Below, piece by piece: positions 40,967 to 50,599 of a stretch of 64,000 nucleotides of DNA. Location: NCBI RefSeq assembly GCF_963664075.1, contig NZ_OY760916.1, positions 3,183,001 through 3,247,000 on the forward strand. The letters are read 5' to 3'. Every line of letters begins with the position of its first letter. The first letter of the stretch is position 1. A model generated the notes under the pieces. The model searched no databases and had not been told where the DNA came from. It saw nothing but the letters and a program-made list of their open reading frames with translations. Both the position numbers and the translations under genes were made by a program. This DNA is from an uncultured Desulfobulbus sp. (lineage in GTDB: Bacteria > Desulfobacterota > Desulfobulbia > Desulfobulbales > Desulfobulbaceae).

Positions 40967-41004
40967 AAAAAATCTCCAGACTCCACGAGGGGAGTCTGGA
41001 GATT
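40967..41004 (-). terminator. Terminator between aprA and qmoA
   Basis: A perfect 14-bp stem (40971-40984 with 40991-41004), six-base loop, then six T on the minus strand. It lies 30 bases after the aprA stop and should end most aprBA transcripts, setting APS reductase above Qmo. No convincing promoter was found between it and qmoA. Confidence 0.9.
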
Positions 41005-41033
41005 CGTACTAGACAATCAATGTCTTATCGAAA

Positions 41034-43049
41034 TCAGATCCAAGGCTCTGTTTCGATAATGTTGATGCACGGAACTTTCTCGCATTTCCACTCTTTGGTG
41101 CTCGGATCAAAGGTGGAGTTAACGAAGCACTTCCAGTTCTCGTCATCACAGGTCGGGTAGTCAGAGCGATAGTAGAAGCCCGGGTAACGGGACTCTTTAC
41201 GGAACTCGATGTGACGGATGTGGGTCTCTACACACCAGATACGATGGTAGTTCTCCCAAGCACGCATCAGCTCATGGAGGTCAGCAGCAGCCATCTTCTC
41301 TGCATCTTCACGCATCATCTGGAGCAGATCCAGACAGATGTTGAGCAGTTTGCCAGAGGTCATGTAGTAGGTAGCAACACCACCACCGTACTCATCGGTG
41401 GCTTTCATCAGACGCATCATCATACCAGCAGGTTTGATGTAGTTGGGGTTAACGTCTGCGGCGGTAGATGCATCTTTGAACTCTTCGTAGAGTTTAACCG
41501 GTGCGTAGATCTCGTCAGCCAGCTCTTGAGCGGTCTGAGCCAACTCAGGGGTGAAGTCTGCGTTATCGCGGCAGTACTTAACCATCTGTTTTGCACAGAT
41601 ACGACCCTCAGCATGGGATCCGGAAGAGAACTTATGACCGGAAGCACCAACACCGTCACCAGCAGTGAACAGACCGTTAACGGTGGTCATGCGGTTATAA
41701 CCCCATTTGTACTGGTGAGAACGAGGACCATCTACTGAAGGTACCCAATCCTCTTCCGGACCAGAAGTCCAGATACCACAACAACCGGAGTGAGATCCGA
41801 GCATGTAGGGTTCGGTCGGCATGATCTCAGACCCTACTTTCTCAGGCTCTACGTTAGCACCGGCCCAGAGACCAGCCTGACCAACAGACATATCGAGGAA
41901 GTCTTCCCAAGCCTCAGACTCGAGGTGTTTCCAGAATTTCTTAACAGCCTTCTCGTCTTTACCAGCTTCACGCTGTGCATCCAAGAATGCATTCAGAGCA
42001 ACGTCGGTAGCCATGTAGATCGGACCACGGCCGGCAGCCAGCTCGTTGATCATGAGATGGTTACGCAGACAGGTAGGGGTAACTGCAGACTGACCGTACG
42101 GCATGAACTTGGAGAGTTCGTCTTTGACTGCATCGCTGTTTGCGTAGAACTCGCCCAGACCGTTCTGTACTTTAGCTTTGAACAGAAGGAACCATGCACC
42201 AACCGGACCGTAACCGTCTTTGAAACGTGCGGGGGTGAAGCGGTTTTCCATCATGGTCAGGGTAGCACCAACCTGAGCACACATGGTGTAGGTGGAACCA
42301 GCGTTCCATACAGGGTACCAAGCGCGACCTTTACCCTCACCAGTGGAGCGAGGACGGAAGATGTTAACAGCACCACCACAAGCTACGAGAGCAGCTTTGC
42401 AGGTGAAAACGTGAACCTTGTTCTCACGAGTGGAGAAACCAACAGCACCGGCGATGGTGTTCTCTTTGTTTTTGTCGAGCAGCATCTTGACGATGAAAAC
42501 GCGCTCCATGACATTCTCTTCGCCCAGAGCTTTTTTAGCAGGCTCAGCAACGATGCATTTATAAGACTCACCGTTAATCATGATCTGCCATTTACCGGTA
42601 CGTACCGGGGTACCACCCTCGCGGAGGGTAGGAGCAGGCTTGGCGCCGTCGAGGTTCTCACCTTCAGCGTTTTTCTTCCATACGGGCAGACCCCACTCCT
42701 CGAACAGCTTAACAGACTCGTCAACGTGACGGCCGAGGTCGTAGATGAGATCCTCACGAACAACGCCCATCAGGTCGTTACGTACCATCTTGACGTAATC
42801 TTCGATGGCATTCTCGCCGATGTAGGTATTGATAGCGGACAAACCCTGAGCAACAGCACCGGAGCGCTCCATGGCAGCTTTGTCGCAGAGGATGATTTTC
42901 ATGTCTGCGGGAGCCCATTTTTTGATCTCGAAAGCGGTACCACAAGCGGCCATACCACCACCAACGATCAGAACGTCACAGCTATGCTCAACGATTTCCG
43001 GATTGACAACGGCGGCAAGCTCGCCTTTCGGCTTATTCGGTAATGCCAT
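41034..43049 (-). CDS. aprA: Adenylylsulfate reductase, alpha subunit
   Basis: AprA is the FAD subunit that reduces adenosine 5'-phosphosulfate to sulfite and AMP, the second step of dissimilatory sulfate reduction. The 671-residue protein belongs to the fumarate reductase/succinate dehydrogenase flavoprotein fold. CDVLIVGGGMAACGTAFE near residue 24 binds FAD, and SGAVAQGLSAINTY is near residue 63. C-terminal regions typical of AprA (NRMTTVNGLFTAGDGVGASGHKFSSG) are present. It is encoded 70 bases after aprB. Confidence 0.98.
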   Translation of the reverse strand: MALPNKPKGELAAVVNPEIVEHSCDVLIVGGGMAACGTAFEIKKWAPADMKIILCDKAAMERSGAVAQGLSAINTYIGENAIEDYVKMVRNDLMGVVREDLIYDLGRHVDESVKLFEEWGLPVWKKNAEGENLDGAKPAPTLREGGTPVRTGKWQIMINGESYKCIVAEPAKKALGEENVMERVFIVKMLLDKNKENTIAGAVGFSTRENKVHVFTCKAALVACGGAVNIFRPRSTGEGKGRAWYPVWNAGSTYTMCAQVGATLTMMENRFTPARFKDGYGPVGAWFLLFKAKVQNGLGEFYANSDAVKDELSKFMPYGQSAVTPTCLRNHLMINELAAGRGPIYMATDVALNAFLDAQREAGKDEKAVKKFWKHLESEAWEDFLDMSVGQAGLWAGANVEPEKVGSEIMPTEPYMLGSHSGCCGIWTSGPEEDWVPSVDGPRSHQYKWGYNRMTTVNGLFTAGDGVGASGHKFSSGSHAEGRICAKQMVKYCRDNADFTPELAQTAQELADEIYAPVKLYEEFKDASTAADVNPNYIKPAGMMMRLMKATDEYGGGVATYYMTSGKLLNICLDLLQMMREDAEKMAAADLHELMRAWENYHRIWCVETHIRHIEFRKESRYPGFYYRSDYPTCDDENWKCFVNSTFDPSTKEWKCEKVPCINIIETEPWI

Positions 43050-43119
43050 GTTTTCTATCTCCTCAGAATAATTTTCAGAATAGAAGTTTATGTAATTCCC
43101 AGTTCACCAACAACCTAAA

Positions 43120-43545
43120 TTAGGCAAGTTTGGTGGGTGTCGGCAGATTGCTCTCAAGCAGCAAGCACTCGTCATCCAGGTTTGCACCAGTCTGACCGGC
43201 GTACTCGTTGGATGCACCCTCTGCGGTTGTACGGATCGGGAATTTGAAACGTTTGATGTTACCGTTACGGAATTTGACCGTCCACATGATGGAATCGGAA
43301 GAACGCATCGGATGAACCTGGCCGCCCAACGGTACGAAGTCATCATAACCGCGAACGAAGATAGCACCCTGCGGGCAGATCTTAACACAGGAATAGCACT
43401 CCCAGCATGCATCCGGCTCCTGATTGTAAGCTCTCATAGCCTCAACATTGAGAACCATCAGATCGTTGGGGCAGATGTACATGCAGGCAGTCTTATCTCC
43501 ACCCTTGCAACCATCACATTTTGAAGGATCTACGTAACTTGGCAT
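43120..43545 (-). CDS. aprB: Adenylylsulfate reductase, beta subunit
   Basis: The ferredoxin-like subunit of APS reductase. It has 141 residues. One 4Fe-4S site uses Cys10/13/21/25 and the other Cys47/50/53/57, and the C-terminal tail wraps around AprA in known structures. It lies first in the aprBA order, behind an 885-base region with no confident gene. A candidate promoter is at 43762-43790. Confidence 0.98.
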   Translation of the reverse strand: MPSYVDPSKCDGCKGGDKTACMYICPNDLMVLNVEAMRAYNQEPDACWECYSCVKICPQGAIFVRGYDDFVPLGGQVHPMRSSDSIMWTVKFRNGNIKRFKFPIRTTAEGASNEYAGQTGANLDDECLLLESNLPTPTKLA

Positions 43546-44430
43546 TAAACTACCTCCTCACTTGGATTTTCCTTTATGGCGCCCGTTTTTGGGCAGCCAA
43601 TAACCTCTAGCTTCTTGCTTCAAGAAAAACAAATACTCAGATCATGCAGCCATCCGTTTTCCACCATAACCGAATTTTGCAACATGCTCATATAACACGT
43701 CTTTTCAGACGAATATTATCTTTTAAAAAAATGAACAGCCACTCATTCTGGTCGTGATGATCTTTTAATTTGTTGCCCGGGGTATGTCAAGAAAAATCGT
43801 CGAAAAAACAAGGCTGAACACTAAAACTTAAGCAAAGTATCAGAATTATGGATATATACTTATCACCTACGCCCATTGTAGGATTTGGAGCCCGTAAAAA
43901 AGGCGGTTGACAAAGGGGAGAGATGAAGGAAACAGCATTTGAGCTTTGAGAACAAAAGAATGAAAGAACAACGCGAAGAGAGGGTAAGAGGAGGTCTTTT
44001 TTGCATGCAGGAGATCACACCAATGCGGCACAGGTGGTCGACTGGGGACGAGGTCATACACATATACCTTGAGCATGTTAAAGGGAGGATGCTCCTTTCC
44101 GAACAGAGAGCTTCCCGGAAAGGGAGAGTGAGTGGAATGTACGCCTAACCCTGGTTAAAATGCAAGCAGTTATAGTTCCCCCCTGCTCTTTCAGTGTTGA
44201 CTTTACTTACAACTGCCAGATCAATGCTGATTAATATTTATTCCAGGGTACTCTTTTTACAGTACCTTTTTTCAGTTACGCCCCATAGTCAGGGACAACC
44301 TCTTCAGCAAAATTATTTTTTTGACCATCCCCCTCTATGCGCTCATTGTGCAAAATGTTCTCGAGCACCCTGGCTCCACTATTTTGCTGAACGCATTGGT
44401 GTCAAGTTCCGTGCTGGCGAGTGGCTGCGA
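43546..44430. other. Gene-poor region upstream of aprB
   Basis: An 885-base interval without a convincing coding region. It holds the candidate aprB promoter, a hairpin with arms near 44092-44101 and 44115-44127, and several short open frames on both strands that lack ribosome binding sites. One frame ending at 44436 encodes a CxxCxxC motif but has no good start. A regulatory RNA is possible; none was recognised. Confidence 0.5.
43762..43790 (-). promoter_or_regulatory. Candidate promoter for aprBA
   Basis: On the minus strand a perfect TTGACA (43785-43790) is followed after 17 bases by TAAAAG (43762-43767). This gives aprB a leader of about 210 bases. The -10 match is only moderate. Confidence 0.5.
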
Positions 44431-44436
44431 CTATAA
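44224..44436 (+). CDS. Doubtful small Cys-containing ORF
   Basis: From the ATG at 44224 the frame encodes 70 residues with a hydrophobic start (MLINIYSRVLFLQYLF) and a C-terminal LCAHCAKCSRAPWLHYF segment. There is no visible ribosome binding site, and the frame runs tail to tail into ftsK with a six-base overlap. It may be chance; the cluster of three cysteines is the only reason to list it. Confidence 0.2.
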   Translation: MLINIYSRVLFLQYLFSVTPHSQGQPLQQNYFFDHPPLCAHCAKCSRAPWLHYFAERIGVKFRAGEWLRL

Positions 44437-46596
44437 ATCTTCTTCCGAATAGGATGAGCGCACCAACACCTCTCGTGGCCGAGCGCCGTCTGCCGGACCG
44501 ACAATGCCTTCGCGCTCCATGATCTCTATCATCCGCGCTGCACGATTGTAACCTACTCGCAATCGTCGCTGCACCATGGAGATGGATGCCTGACCAGTCT
44601 CCGTCACGATGGCCACAGCTTCGTCATACTTCTCGTCATACTCTTCTTCTCCGGTCTCAACCATTTCCGGCTCTTCCTCTACCACCTGGAGCACACTCTC
44701 GTCGTACTCTGCACTGCCCTGCTCCTTCAGTTTTGTGACAAGTCGCTCGGTTTCCTGTTCCGAAATGAAGGCACCATGAATACGCTGTAATTTTGCAGCC
44801 CCAGGAGGAAGAAAGAGCATATCCCCCATTCCCAGTAAATGTTCTGCACCTGAACCATCGAGAATGGTCCGCGAGTCGACCTTAGAGGAAACTTTAAAAG
44901 AAATACGGGTGGGGAAGTTTGCCTTAATCAAACCGGTGAGCACATCGACAGAAGGACGCTGGGTAGCCAACACAATATGCATACCAGCTGCGCGGGCCAT
45001 CTGGGCCAGGCGGGCAATGGAGGTCTCAACATCTTTTGAGGCAACCATCATCAAGTCAGCCAGCTCATCGACGATGACGACTATATACGGGAGTTTATCT
45101 TCCGCGACCTTGTTGTAGGAAGCAAATGATTTCACCCGGAATTCTTCAAGCAGCCGGTATCGGCGCTCCATCTCCCGCACCGCCCATATTAATGCCCTCG
45201 AGGCCATTTTAGCCTCCACGACCACAGGATGGAGCAGGTGAGGAATATCATCGTAGACAGAAAGTTCGATTCGTTTGGGATCGATCATCAGCAAACGCAC
45301 TTGATCCGGGCTTGCCTTAAAAAGGATGGAGGCAATAAAGGCATTAATTGCAACCGACTTACCAGCACCTGTTGCACCAGCTATGAGCAGATGGGGCATT
45401 CTCGCCAGATTAGCAACCACGGGCCTTCCAATAACATCAAAGCCAAGAGCCAGACTCAGCTCGGATTTGGCATTTTCATACTCAGGGCTTGAGAGTATTT
45501 CACGCAGGTAGACGGTCTTTCTGACCGGGTTGGGGATTTCGATTCCAATGGCCGCCTTCCCGGGAATGGAGCCAACAATACGCACCCTATCTACCTTGAG
45601 CACCATGGCAAGGTCATCGGCCAGAGTGACAATTTTATTGATTTTGACACCAGGGGCGGGCGCAAATTCATAAGTGGTGACCACTGGACCGGGTGAGATA
45701 CCAGCCACCTCCCCTTTCACGCCAAAATCTTGCAACTTGGAGACGAGGATATCACTGATTTCGTAGTAATGTTCTGTGCTGACTTCTGAATCGTCGATGG
45801 GTTTCTCATCGAGCAAATCAAGGGAAGGAAGCTCGAAATTATTGAGAGAAACGGGCTGCGCGTTTTGATTGCGGCTGACTGTCTTGGCTCGTTTTTCAAC
45901 CACCGGCTTATGGATGACTGCGGGTTTGGCCGCTGCAGTCTCATCCCTCTCCTCTGCGTTCCTCTCTATTTTTTTTGTGGTGTTCAGCTCTCCCCGCTTG
46001 CGGACGGGTGGGGAGCGCACCTCCGGTCGATCGTCTTCAAACTCCTGGCTGGACATTTTGGGGCGTCGTCGTATTACGGCAAAGAGCGAAAAGCGCACCG
46101 AGGCCATCAGAGAAAAAATTAACACCAACACCAACACCAGACTGGTTCCCACGTCGCCAATCACACCGTGCAGCAGTTGCCACACCAATGTCCCCAGATA
46201 TCCGCCAGGCTCAATAAACCCAGGAGGAAGCCAGAGTTCTTTGAAAGCACCAAAGAGCCCGGAGGAGCTGATCATAATCCCGGATAAACCGATAACAATT
46301 GCGGGCAACCTGTTCGAAGCAGGCCGGGACAGCAATACGGAGATCATGGCATAGCCAAGAAGACAGACTGGAAAGACACCAATCATCCCCAAAAATGAAA
46401 AGAGATAATGAGCGGCATAATACCCAAATGAACCGCACCAGTTGGCTGCGGGTACCTGCCAAACTGGCGTAGGCGCTAGCAGTGGACGGAGATAACTGAT
46501 TTGTGCCAAAAGAAGAAAAAGTGCCAAAAACAACAGCAGCAGCGAGGCGACCTCCTGGCTGTGTTTGGGACTGGCATGGGAATCCGAAACAGTCAT
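44431..46596 (-). CDS. ftsK: DNA translocase FtsK/SpoIIIE
   Basis: FtsK pumps chromosome ends through the division septum and activates XerCD. From MTVSDSHASPKHSQEV it has 721 residues: four or so membrane segments (to about residue 180), a short charged linker, the RecA-like motor with Walker A GATGAGKSVAINAF near residue 395 and Walker B YIVVIVDELADLMM, and a C-terminal winged-helix gamma domain (QASISMVQRRLRVGYNRAARMIEIME) that reads KOPS. The 68-codon upstream extension of the frame is not typical of FtsK and is rejected. Confidence 0.95.
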   Translation of the reverse strand: MTVSDSHASPKHSQEVASLLLLFLALFLLLAQISYLRPLLAPTPVWQVPAANWCGSFGYYAAHYLFSFLGMIGVFPVCLLGYAMISVLLSRPASNRLPAIVIGLSGIMISSSGLFGAFKELWLPPGFIEPGGYLGTLVWQLLHGVIGDVGTSLVLVLVLIFSLMASVRFSLFAVIRRRPKMSSQEFEDDRPEVRSPPVRKRGELNTTKKIERNAEERDETAAAKPAVIHKPVVEKRAKTVSRNQNAQPVSLNNFELPSLDLLDEKPIDDSEVSTEHYYEISDILVSKLQDFGVKGEVAGISPGPVVTTYEFAPAPGVKINKIVTLADDLAMVLKVDRVRIVGSIPGKAAIGIEIPNPVRKTVYLREILSSPEYENAKSELSLALGFDVIGRPVVANLARMPHLLIAGATGAGKSVAINAFIASILFKASPDQVRLLMIDPKRIELSVYDDIPHLLHPVVVEAKMASRALIWAVREMERRYRLLEEFRVKSFASYNKVAEDKLPYIVVIVDELADLMMVASKDVETSIARLAQMARAAGMHIVLATQRPSVDVLTGLIKANFPTRISFKVSSKVDSRTILDGSGAEHLLGMGDMLFLPPGAAKLQRIHGAFISEQETERLVTKLKEQGSAEYDESVLQVVEEEPEMVETGEEEYDEKYDEAVAIVTETGQASISMVQRRLRVGYNRAARMIEIMEREGIVGPADGARPREVLVRSSYSEEDL

Positions 46597-46953
46597 GAAT
46601 GATCTTCTAGTTAGTCCGGCAAGCATGGCCGGGAGAAATAAAAATGAGAGGACGACAAACAGCGCTCGCACCGCAGCAAGCTCACAGATGCACGACAAAG
46701 ACGTGCCGCACGCGAACAATCGGTTTGAGGGCTCCTGGTCAAGGGTCAGGAATACACCGCACCGGCCTTTGCCTTTCACCCTGGTGGGCAAAAAGATCAA
46801 AGGCCTTTGTATGTGTACACTATTTTTACTAAAAACGCAAAATCAGCCCTGAGCTAGGGCAACAGAGGGGGGAGTACTTGAAAGGATTGCCGCAAGCTGG
46901 GCAATCAATTTGGGGCTTGTGAAGACAGAGTGCGAGTACCAAGGTATCCCTTT

Positions 46954-47376
46954 TTATGGCTGCAGCGCGTCCTGAACTGCATCCAAAATACCGTTGATAA
47001 AGGCCACGGACTCTCCGATGGAGTAGCGTTTGGCTATCTCCAGGGCCTCGTTGATAGCCACCTGCGCCGGGGCCTCGTCACAGTACTGCATCTCATAGAC
47101 GGCAATACGAAGAATATTGCGATCTACCAGCGACATACGCTCCACTCGCCAATTATGCGAATGGGCGGAAAGTAGAGTATCGATGTCCGAAAGGTTTGTG
47201 CAGATGCCGGTAATGAGCTGCTTGCCATAGGCAATTGACTTCTCCCCGGCCTCGAAAGACTGACAGAAGGTATCGATATCCTGGGCCACATCTTCAGGGG
47301 CACAGGAGGCCCCCTGAAAATCGTGGCTGAACAAAAACTGCAGGGCAAATTCCCTGGATTTACGCCGTAATCCCAT
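46954..47376 (-). CDS. nusB: Transcription antitermination factor NusB
   Basis: NusB binds boxA RNA with S10 (NusE) to prevent Rho termination in rRNA operons. The 140-residue all-helical protein starts MGLRRKSREFALQFLFSHDF and contains SLVDRNILRIAVYEMQY and VAINEALEIAKRYSIGESVAFINGILDAV. It follows ribH, the widespread ribH-nusB pair. Short hairpins at 46886-46907 and about 46847-46862 lie after the stop and may end the transcript. Confidence 0.97.
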   Translation of the reverse strand: MGLRRKSREFALQFLFSHDFQGASCAPEDVAQDIDTFCQSFEAGEKSIAYGKQLITGICTNLSDIDTLLSAHSHNWRVERMSLVDRNILRIAVYEMQYCDEAPAQVAINEALEIAKRYSIGESVAFINGILDAVQDALQP

Positions 47377-47426
47377 GCTGTATCACAAAAACAAGGTGAA
47401 CGGAGACGGGCTGAAGCCAAAGGCCA

Positions 47427-47894
47427 TCAACCAACGTTCTCCAAAAGATTGATCATTTCCAGGGCGGCGATAGCCACATCAGAGCCTTTGTTTCCGGCTT
47501 TGGTGCCAGCACGCTCGATGGCCTGTTCAATTGTTTCCGTGGTCAGTACACCAAAAAGAACCGGTACTCCTGTATCAAGCATCACCTGGGCGGTACCTTT
47601 GGCAACCTCACCTGCAACATAGTCAAAGTGAGGGGTTGCACCACGAATCACTGCTCCCAGGACGATAACTGCATCATACTTGCCCGATTTGGCCATCTTC
47701 TGCGCGACCAATGGAATTTCAAAGGCCCCAGGAACACGAGCAACGGTTACATCGTCACCGTTGACACCGGATCGAACCAGGCTATCAAGCGCTCCTTCCA
47801 AAAGTTTTTCGCAGATAAAGGAGTTGAAACGGGCCACGACAATGCCCAGTTTGCGCCCGTTCCCCTGTAAATTTCCTTCAATATATTGTGCCAT
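47427..47894 (-). CDS. ribH: 6,7-dimethyl-8-ribityllumazine synthase
   Basis: RibH condenses the ribityl-pyrimidine with the butanone phosphate made by RibBA. The 155 residues include [19 protein letters not shown], the [15 protein letters not shown] motif, and [19 protein letters not shown] with the catalytic His. It lies 20 bases after ribBA and before nusB. Confidence 0.97.
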   Translation of the reverse strand: MAQYIEGNLQGNGRKLGIVVARFNSFICEKLLEGALDSLVRSGVNGDDVTVARVPGAFEIPLVAQKMAKSGKYDAVIVLGAVIRGATPHFDYVAGEVAKGTAQVMLDTGVPVLFGVLTTETIEQAIERAGTKAGNKGSDVAIAALEMINLLENVG

Positions 47895-47914
47895 GTTTTT
47901 TCCCTAAAAGTCTA

Positions 47915-49159
47915 TCACGGATCTCTGGTGACCGAACCCATCGGCATATCGCCGTACAGCTCGAGGATATGTCCCATCTTATCCCGTTTGGTTTGCAAAT
48001 ACTTTTTATTTTCTGCCTCAGCCGGGATCTCGATAGGTAAGCGATCGACGACCTCCAGCCCATAGCCTTCCAGCCCAATGATTTTTTTGGGATTATTGGT
48101 AAGAAGCCGCATCTTGCGTACGCCGAGATCGCGAAGAATCTGGGCACCAATTCCGTAATCGCGCAGGTCCGGTTTAAAGCCGAGGCGAATATTCGCCTCC
48201 ACCGTATCCAGACCATCGTTATCCTGGAGGTTGTAGGCTTTAAGCTTATTGACAAGCCCGATGCCCCGACCTTCCTGACGCATATAGAGGACCACCCCGC
48301 GCCCCTCCTGCTCAACCATACGCATGGCTGCATGCAGCTGCGGCCCACAATCACAGCGGGCGGAACCAAAGACATCACCGGTCAAACATTCGGAATGAAC
48401 GCGAACCATCACCGGCTCATCGGTGCTGACATCGCCCATGACCAAAGCAACATGCTCCATGTGATCGACATCGTTCTGGTAGGCGATAACCCGAAACTCC
48501 CCGGCATGCTGAGTGGGTAAACGAGCTTCAACAGCTGCACGGACCAGAACGTCTTTGCGCAACCTGTAGGCCACAAGATCAGCAATGGTTGCGATTTTCA
48601 GATCATGTTCTTTGGCAAAAACTTCCAGGTCCGGCATACGGGCCATGGTGCCGTCTTCTTTCATGATCTCGCAGATGATGCCGGCAGTACGCATGCCCGC
48701 CAGACGCGCCAGATCAACCGATCCTTCTGTCTGTCCGGTACGCACAAGTACCCCACCGCCACGTGCACGAAGTGGAAAGATATGGCCGGGGCTGATGATA
48801 TCACGCGCAGTTGCATCAGGTGCCACGGCAGCTTCAATGGTGCGGGCACGGTCGGCGGCCGAAATGCCGGTGCTGACTCCTGTACGGGCCTCGATGCTGA
48901 TGGTGAACCCGGTCCCGTAAGGGGACTGGTTATTGGAGACCATCATTGGCAGACCTAATTGATCCACGATATCCGGACTCATGGCCAGGCAGATGAGCCC
49001 ACGGCCATGGGTTGCCATAAAATTGATAGCCTCCGGTGTGACCATTTCACCGGCCATGCAGAGATCGCCTTCGTTTTCGCGATCCTCGTCATCAACCAGG
49101 ATAACCATTTTCCCGGCCTTGATATCCTCTATTACTTCCTCAATTGAACTGACTGCCAT
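47915..49159 (-). CDS. ribBA: Bifunctional DHBP synthase / GTP cyclohydrolase II
   Basis: Makes both precursors of riboflavin from ribulose 5-phosphate and GTP. From [17 protein letters not shown] it has 414 residues. The N-terminal DHBP synthase carries [11 protein letters not shown] near residue 24. The C-terminal GTP cyclohydrolase II has the zinc-binding [18 protein letters not shown] and [15 protein letters not shown]. The ATG at 49159 is chosen over a 35-codon longer frame because GGAGAGG precedes it. No FMN riboswitch was recognised upstream. Confidence 0.97.
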   Translation of the reverse strand: MAVSSIEEVIEDIKAGKMVILVDDEDRENEGDLCMAGEMVTPEAINFMATHGRGLICLAMSPDIVDQLGLPMMVSNNQSPYGTGFTISIEARTGVSTGISAADRARTIEAAVAPDATARDIISPGHIFPLRARGGGVLVRTGQTEGSVDLARLAGMRTAGIICEIMKEDGTMARMPDLEVFAKEHDLKIATIADLVAYRLRKDVLVRAAVEARLPTQHAGEFRVIAYQNDVDHMEHVALVMGDVSTDEPVMVRVHSECLTGDVFGSARCDCGPQLHAAMRMVEQEGRGVVLYMRQEGRGIGLVNKLKAYNLQDNDGLDTVEANIRLGFKPDLRDYGIGAQILRDLGVRKMRLLTNNPKKIIGLEGYGLEVVDRLPIEIPAEAENKKYLQTKRDKMGHILELYGDMPMGSVTRDP

Positions 49160-49342
49160 ACCAAGCCTCTCCAGGCTGTCGCCTGTGGCGAGAGCCCCCT
49201 TCGTTGCCAGACCCTTCCTCTTGCAAGAAGAGTCTATAATTATATCTGTTCGCGCCGCAGGCACGAATGCTTTCCCTTAAGTTGGGTCCAAAACGAACGA
49301 ATCCTGGCCCTGCACCATCTGGTGATCAATCGACGATCTTGC

Positions 49343-49996
49343 TTACAGAAACCCGTTTTCGGCTAAAAATCCTGGATTTATTCGACTTCCTGCGGTTGCA
49401 CGAGCCGCATCTGTCGAGAGCAATTTTTCGACATATTTGCCGATGATATCTACTTCCAGATTCACCTTATCCCCCTGGCGTAACAAGCCAAGAGTTGTCA
49501 CCGACAGGGTGTGGGGAATAATGGAGACCGAAAATTGATCACGTTCACAACTGTTTACAGTAAGACTGACCCCGTTAATCGTGATAGATCCCTTTTCGAC
49601 TACATATTTCGTCAGGGACGCATCTATGGAAAAGGTGAACAGGGTGAAATCTCCAGCATTACGCCGCTCCCGTACCTGACCTTGGGTATCGACATGCCCA
49701 GAGACCAGGTGACCACCAAGTCGATCACTTAAACGCAGTGCCCGCTCGAGGTTAACCCGACTCCCAGACTGCAGAGTTCCCAGTCCGGTGCGCCGAATAC
49801 TCTCTGGCGAGACATCGACATAGAACCGGTTTCCTTTGATATTCCGAGCAGTGAGACAGGCACCATTAACAGCAATGGATTCGCCCTCTTCTGGATCAGT
49901 CAGATCGAAATCGGCTTCTATTCCGAAGATCATCCCGCCGCCAGCGGGACGTTTTTCAAAAAGCGTCCCCAGCCCTTGAATGATCCCGGTAAACAT
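49343..49996 (-). CDS. ribE: Riboflavin synthase, alpha chain
   Basis: RibE dismutates two lumazines to riboflavin. The 217 residues start MFTGIIQGLGTL and show the duplicated lumazine-binding fold: VNGACLTA in the first repeat and INGVSLTV in the second. It heads ribE-ribBA-ribH; ribD is not in this window. Its ATG directly abuts the stop of the upstream TPR gene. Confidence 0.97.
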   Translation of the reverse strand: MFTGIIQGLGTLFEKRPAGGGMIFGIEADFDLTDPEEGESIAVNGACLTARNIKGNRFYVDVSPESIRRTGLGTLQSGSRVNLERALRLSDRLGGHLVSGHVDTQGQVRERRNAGDFTLFTFSIDASLTKYVVEKGSITINGVSLTVNSCERDQFSVSIIPHTLSVTTLGLLRQGDKVNLEVDIIGKYVEKLLSTDAARATAGSRINPGFLAENGFL

Positions 49997-50599
49997 TTAT
50001 CCTTCCTGCGCAAGCTCAGCAGCCCGTTTGGCAAACTGCTCAGCAATGCGCTCATGTTTGAATCGCTTGTGAATACTCGCAACTGAACGATAGGCATCGG
50101 CAGCACTTGCCTTATCGCCCTGCTCGTTGTAGCTCTCTGCGATAAGCGTCAAGACTTCAACCGCCCCTTTGGGGTTATTGGTGAGGCGATAATGCTCAAG
50201 GATATCAAAGAGCATTTCTTGCGCCTTATCGTGATCACCAAGTTTGCGATAAGCTGCAGCCATCTTTTTATTGATGGACAAAGCTGAAAAACTGTCGTCT
50301 TCCTTTTCACAGATGGCATGCGCCTGTTTGAAATTCGCCAGCGCCATGGCGTATTCGCCACGAGCCAGACAGGCATCGCCCAGTCGATCGGCCGCATTGG
50401 CCACACCGATCTGGTCACCTTTCTCCTCGAATCCGCGCAGAGCGTTGTGAAAAGATATGGCAGCCTGGGCATACTCCCCTTCCTGAAAGAACTTACGCCC
50501 CTCCATATAGTCTCTTTTTGCCGGATCTTCGAGATCAGGATCTGAAGATTTAGGAGCCGCACCGATGGATTCAAGCGGTTGGAGGTTATCAGTTGCCAT
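49997..50599 (-). CDS. TPR-repeat protein of unknown function
   Basis: From MATDNLQPLESIG it has about 200 residues with four or five tetratricopeptide repeats, for example EGRKFFQEGEYAQAAISFHNAL and GDACLARGEYAMALANFKQA. There is no signal peptide or membrane segment, so it is probably a cytoplasmic scaffold. The start at 50599 has AAGG nine bases upstream and overlaps the end of the preceding gene by eleven bases. It abuts ribE. No specific function is claimed. Confidence 0.75.
   Translation of the reverse strand: MATDNLQPLESIGAAPKSSDPDLEDPAKRDYMEGRKFFQEGEYAQAAISFHNALRGFEEKGDQIGVANAADRLGDACLARGEYAMALANFKQAHAICEKEDDSFSALSINKKMAAAYRKLGDHDKAQEMLFDILEHYRLTNNPKGAVEVLTLIAESYNEQGDKASAADAYRSVASIHKRFKHERIAEQFAKRAAELAQEG

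Noticed and set aside
43867-44148. Small ORFs on both strands upstream of aprB
   Set aside because: They overlap each other on opposite strands, lack ribosome binding sites and show no recognisable motif.
43546-44430. 6S RNA
   Set aside because: No convincing long closing stem with a central bubble could be drawn by eye on either strand.
46597-46800. 68-residue N-terminal extension of FtsK
   Set aside because: The extension is hydrophobic but not typical of FtsK; an internal Met gives a normal protein, although its ribosome binding site is weak.
49160-49342. FMN riboswitch before ribBA
   Set aside because: The conserved core sequences of the FMN element are not present on the minus strand in this interval.
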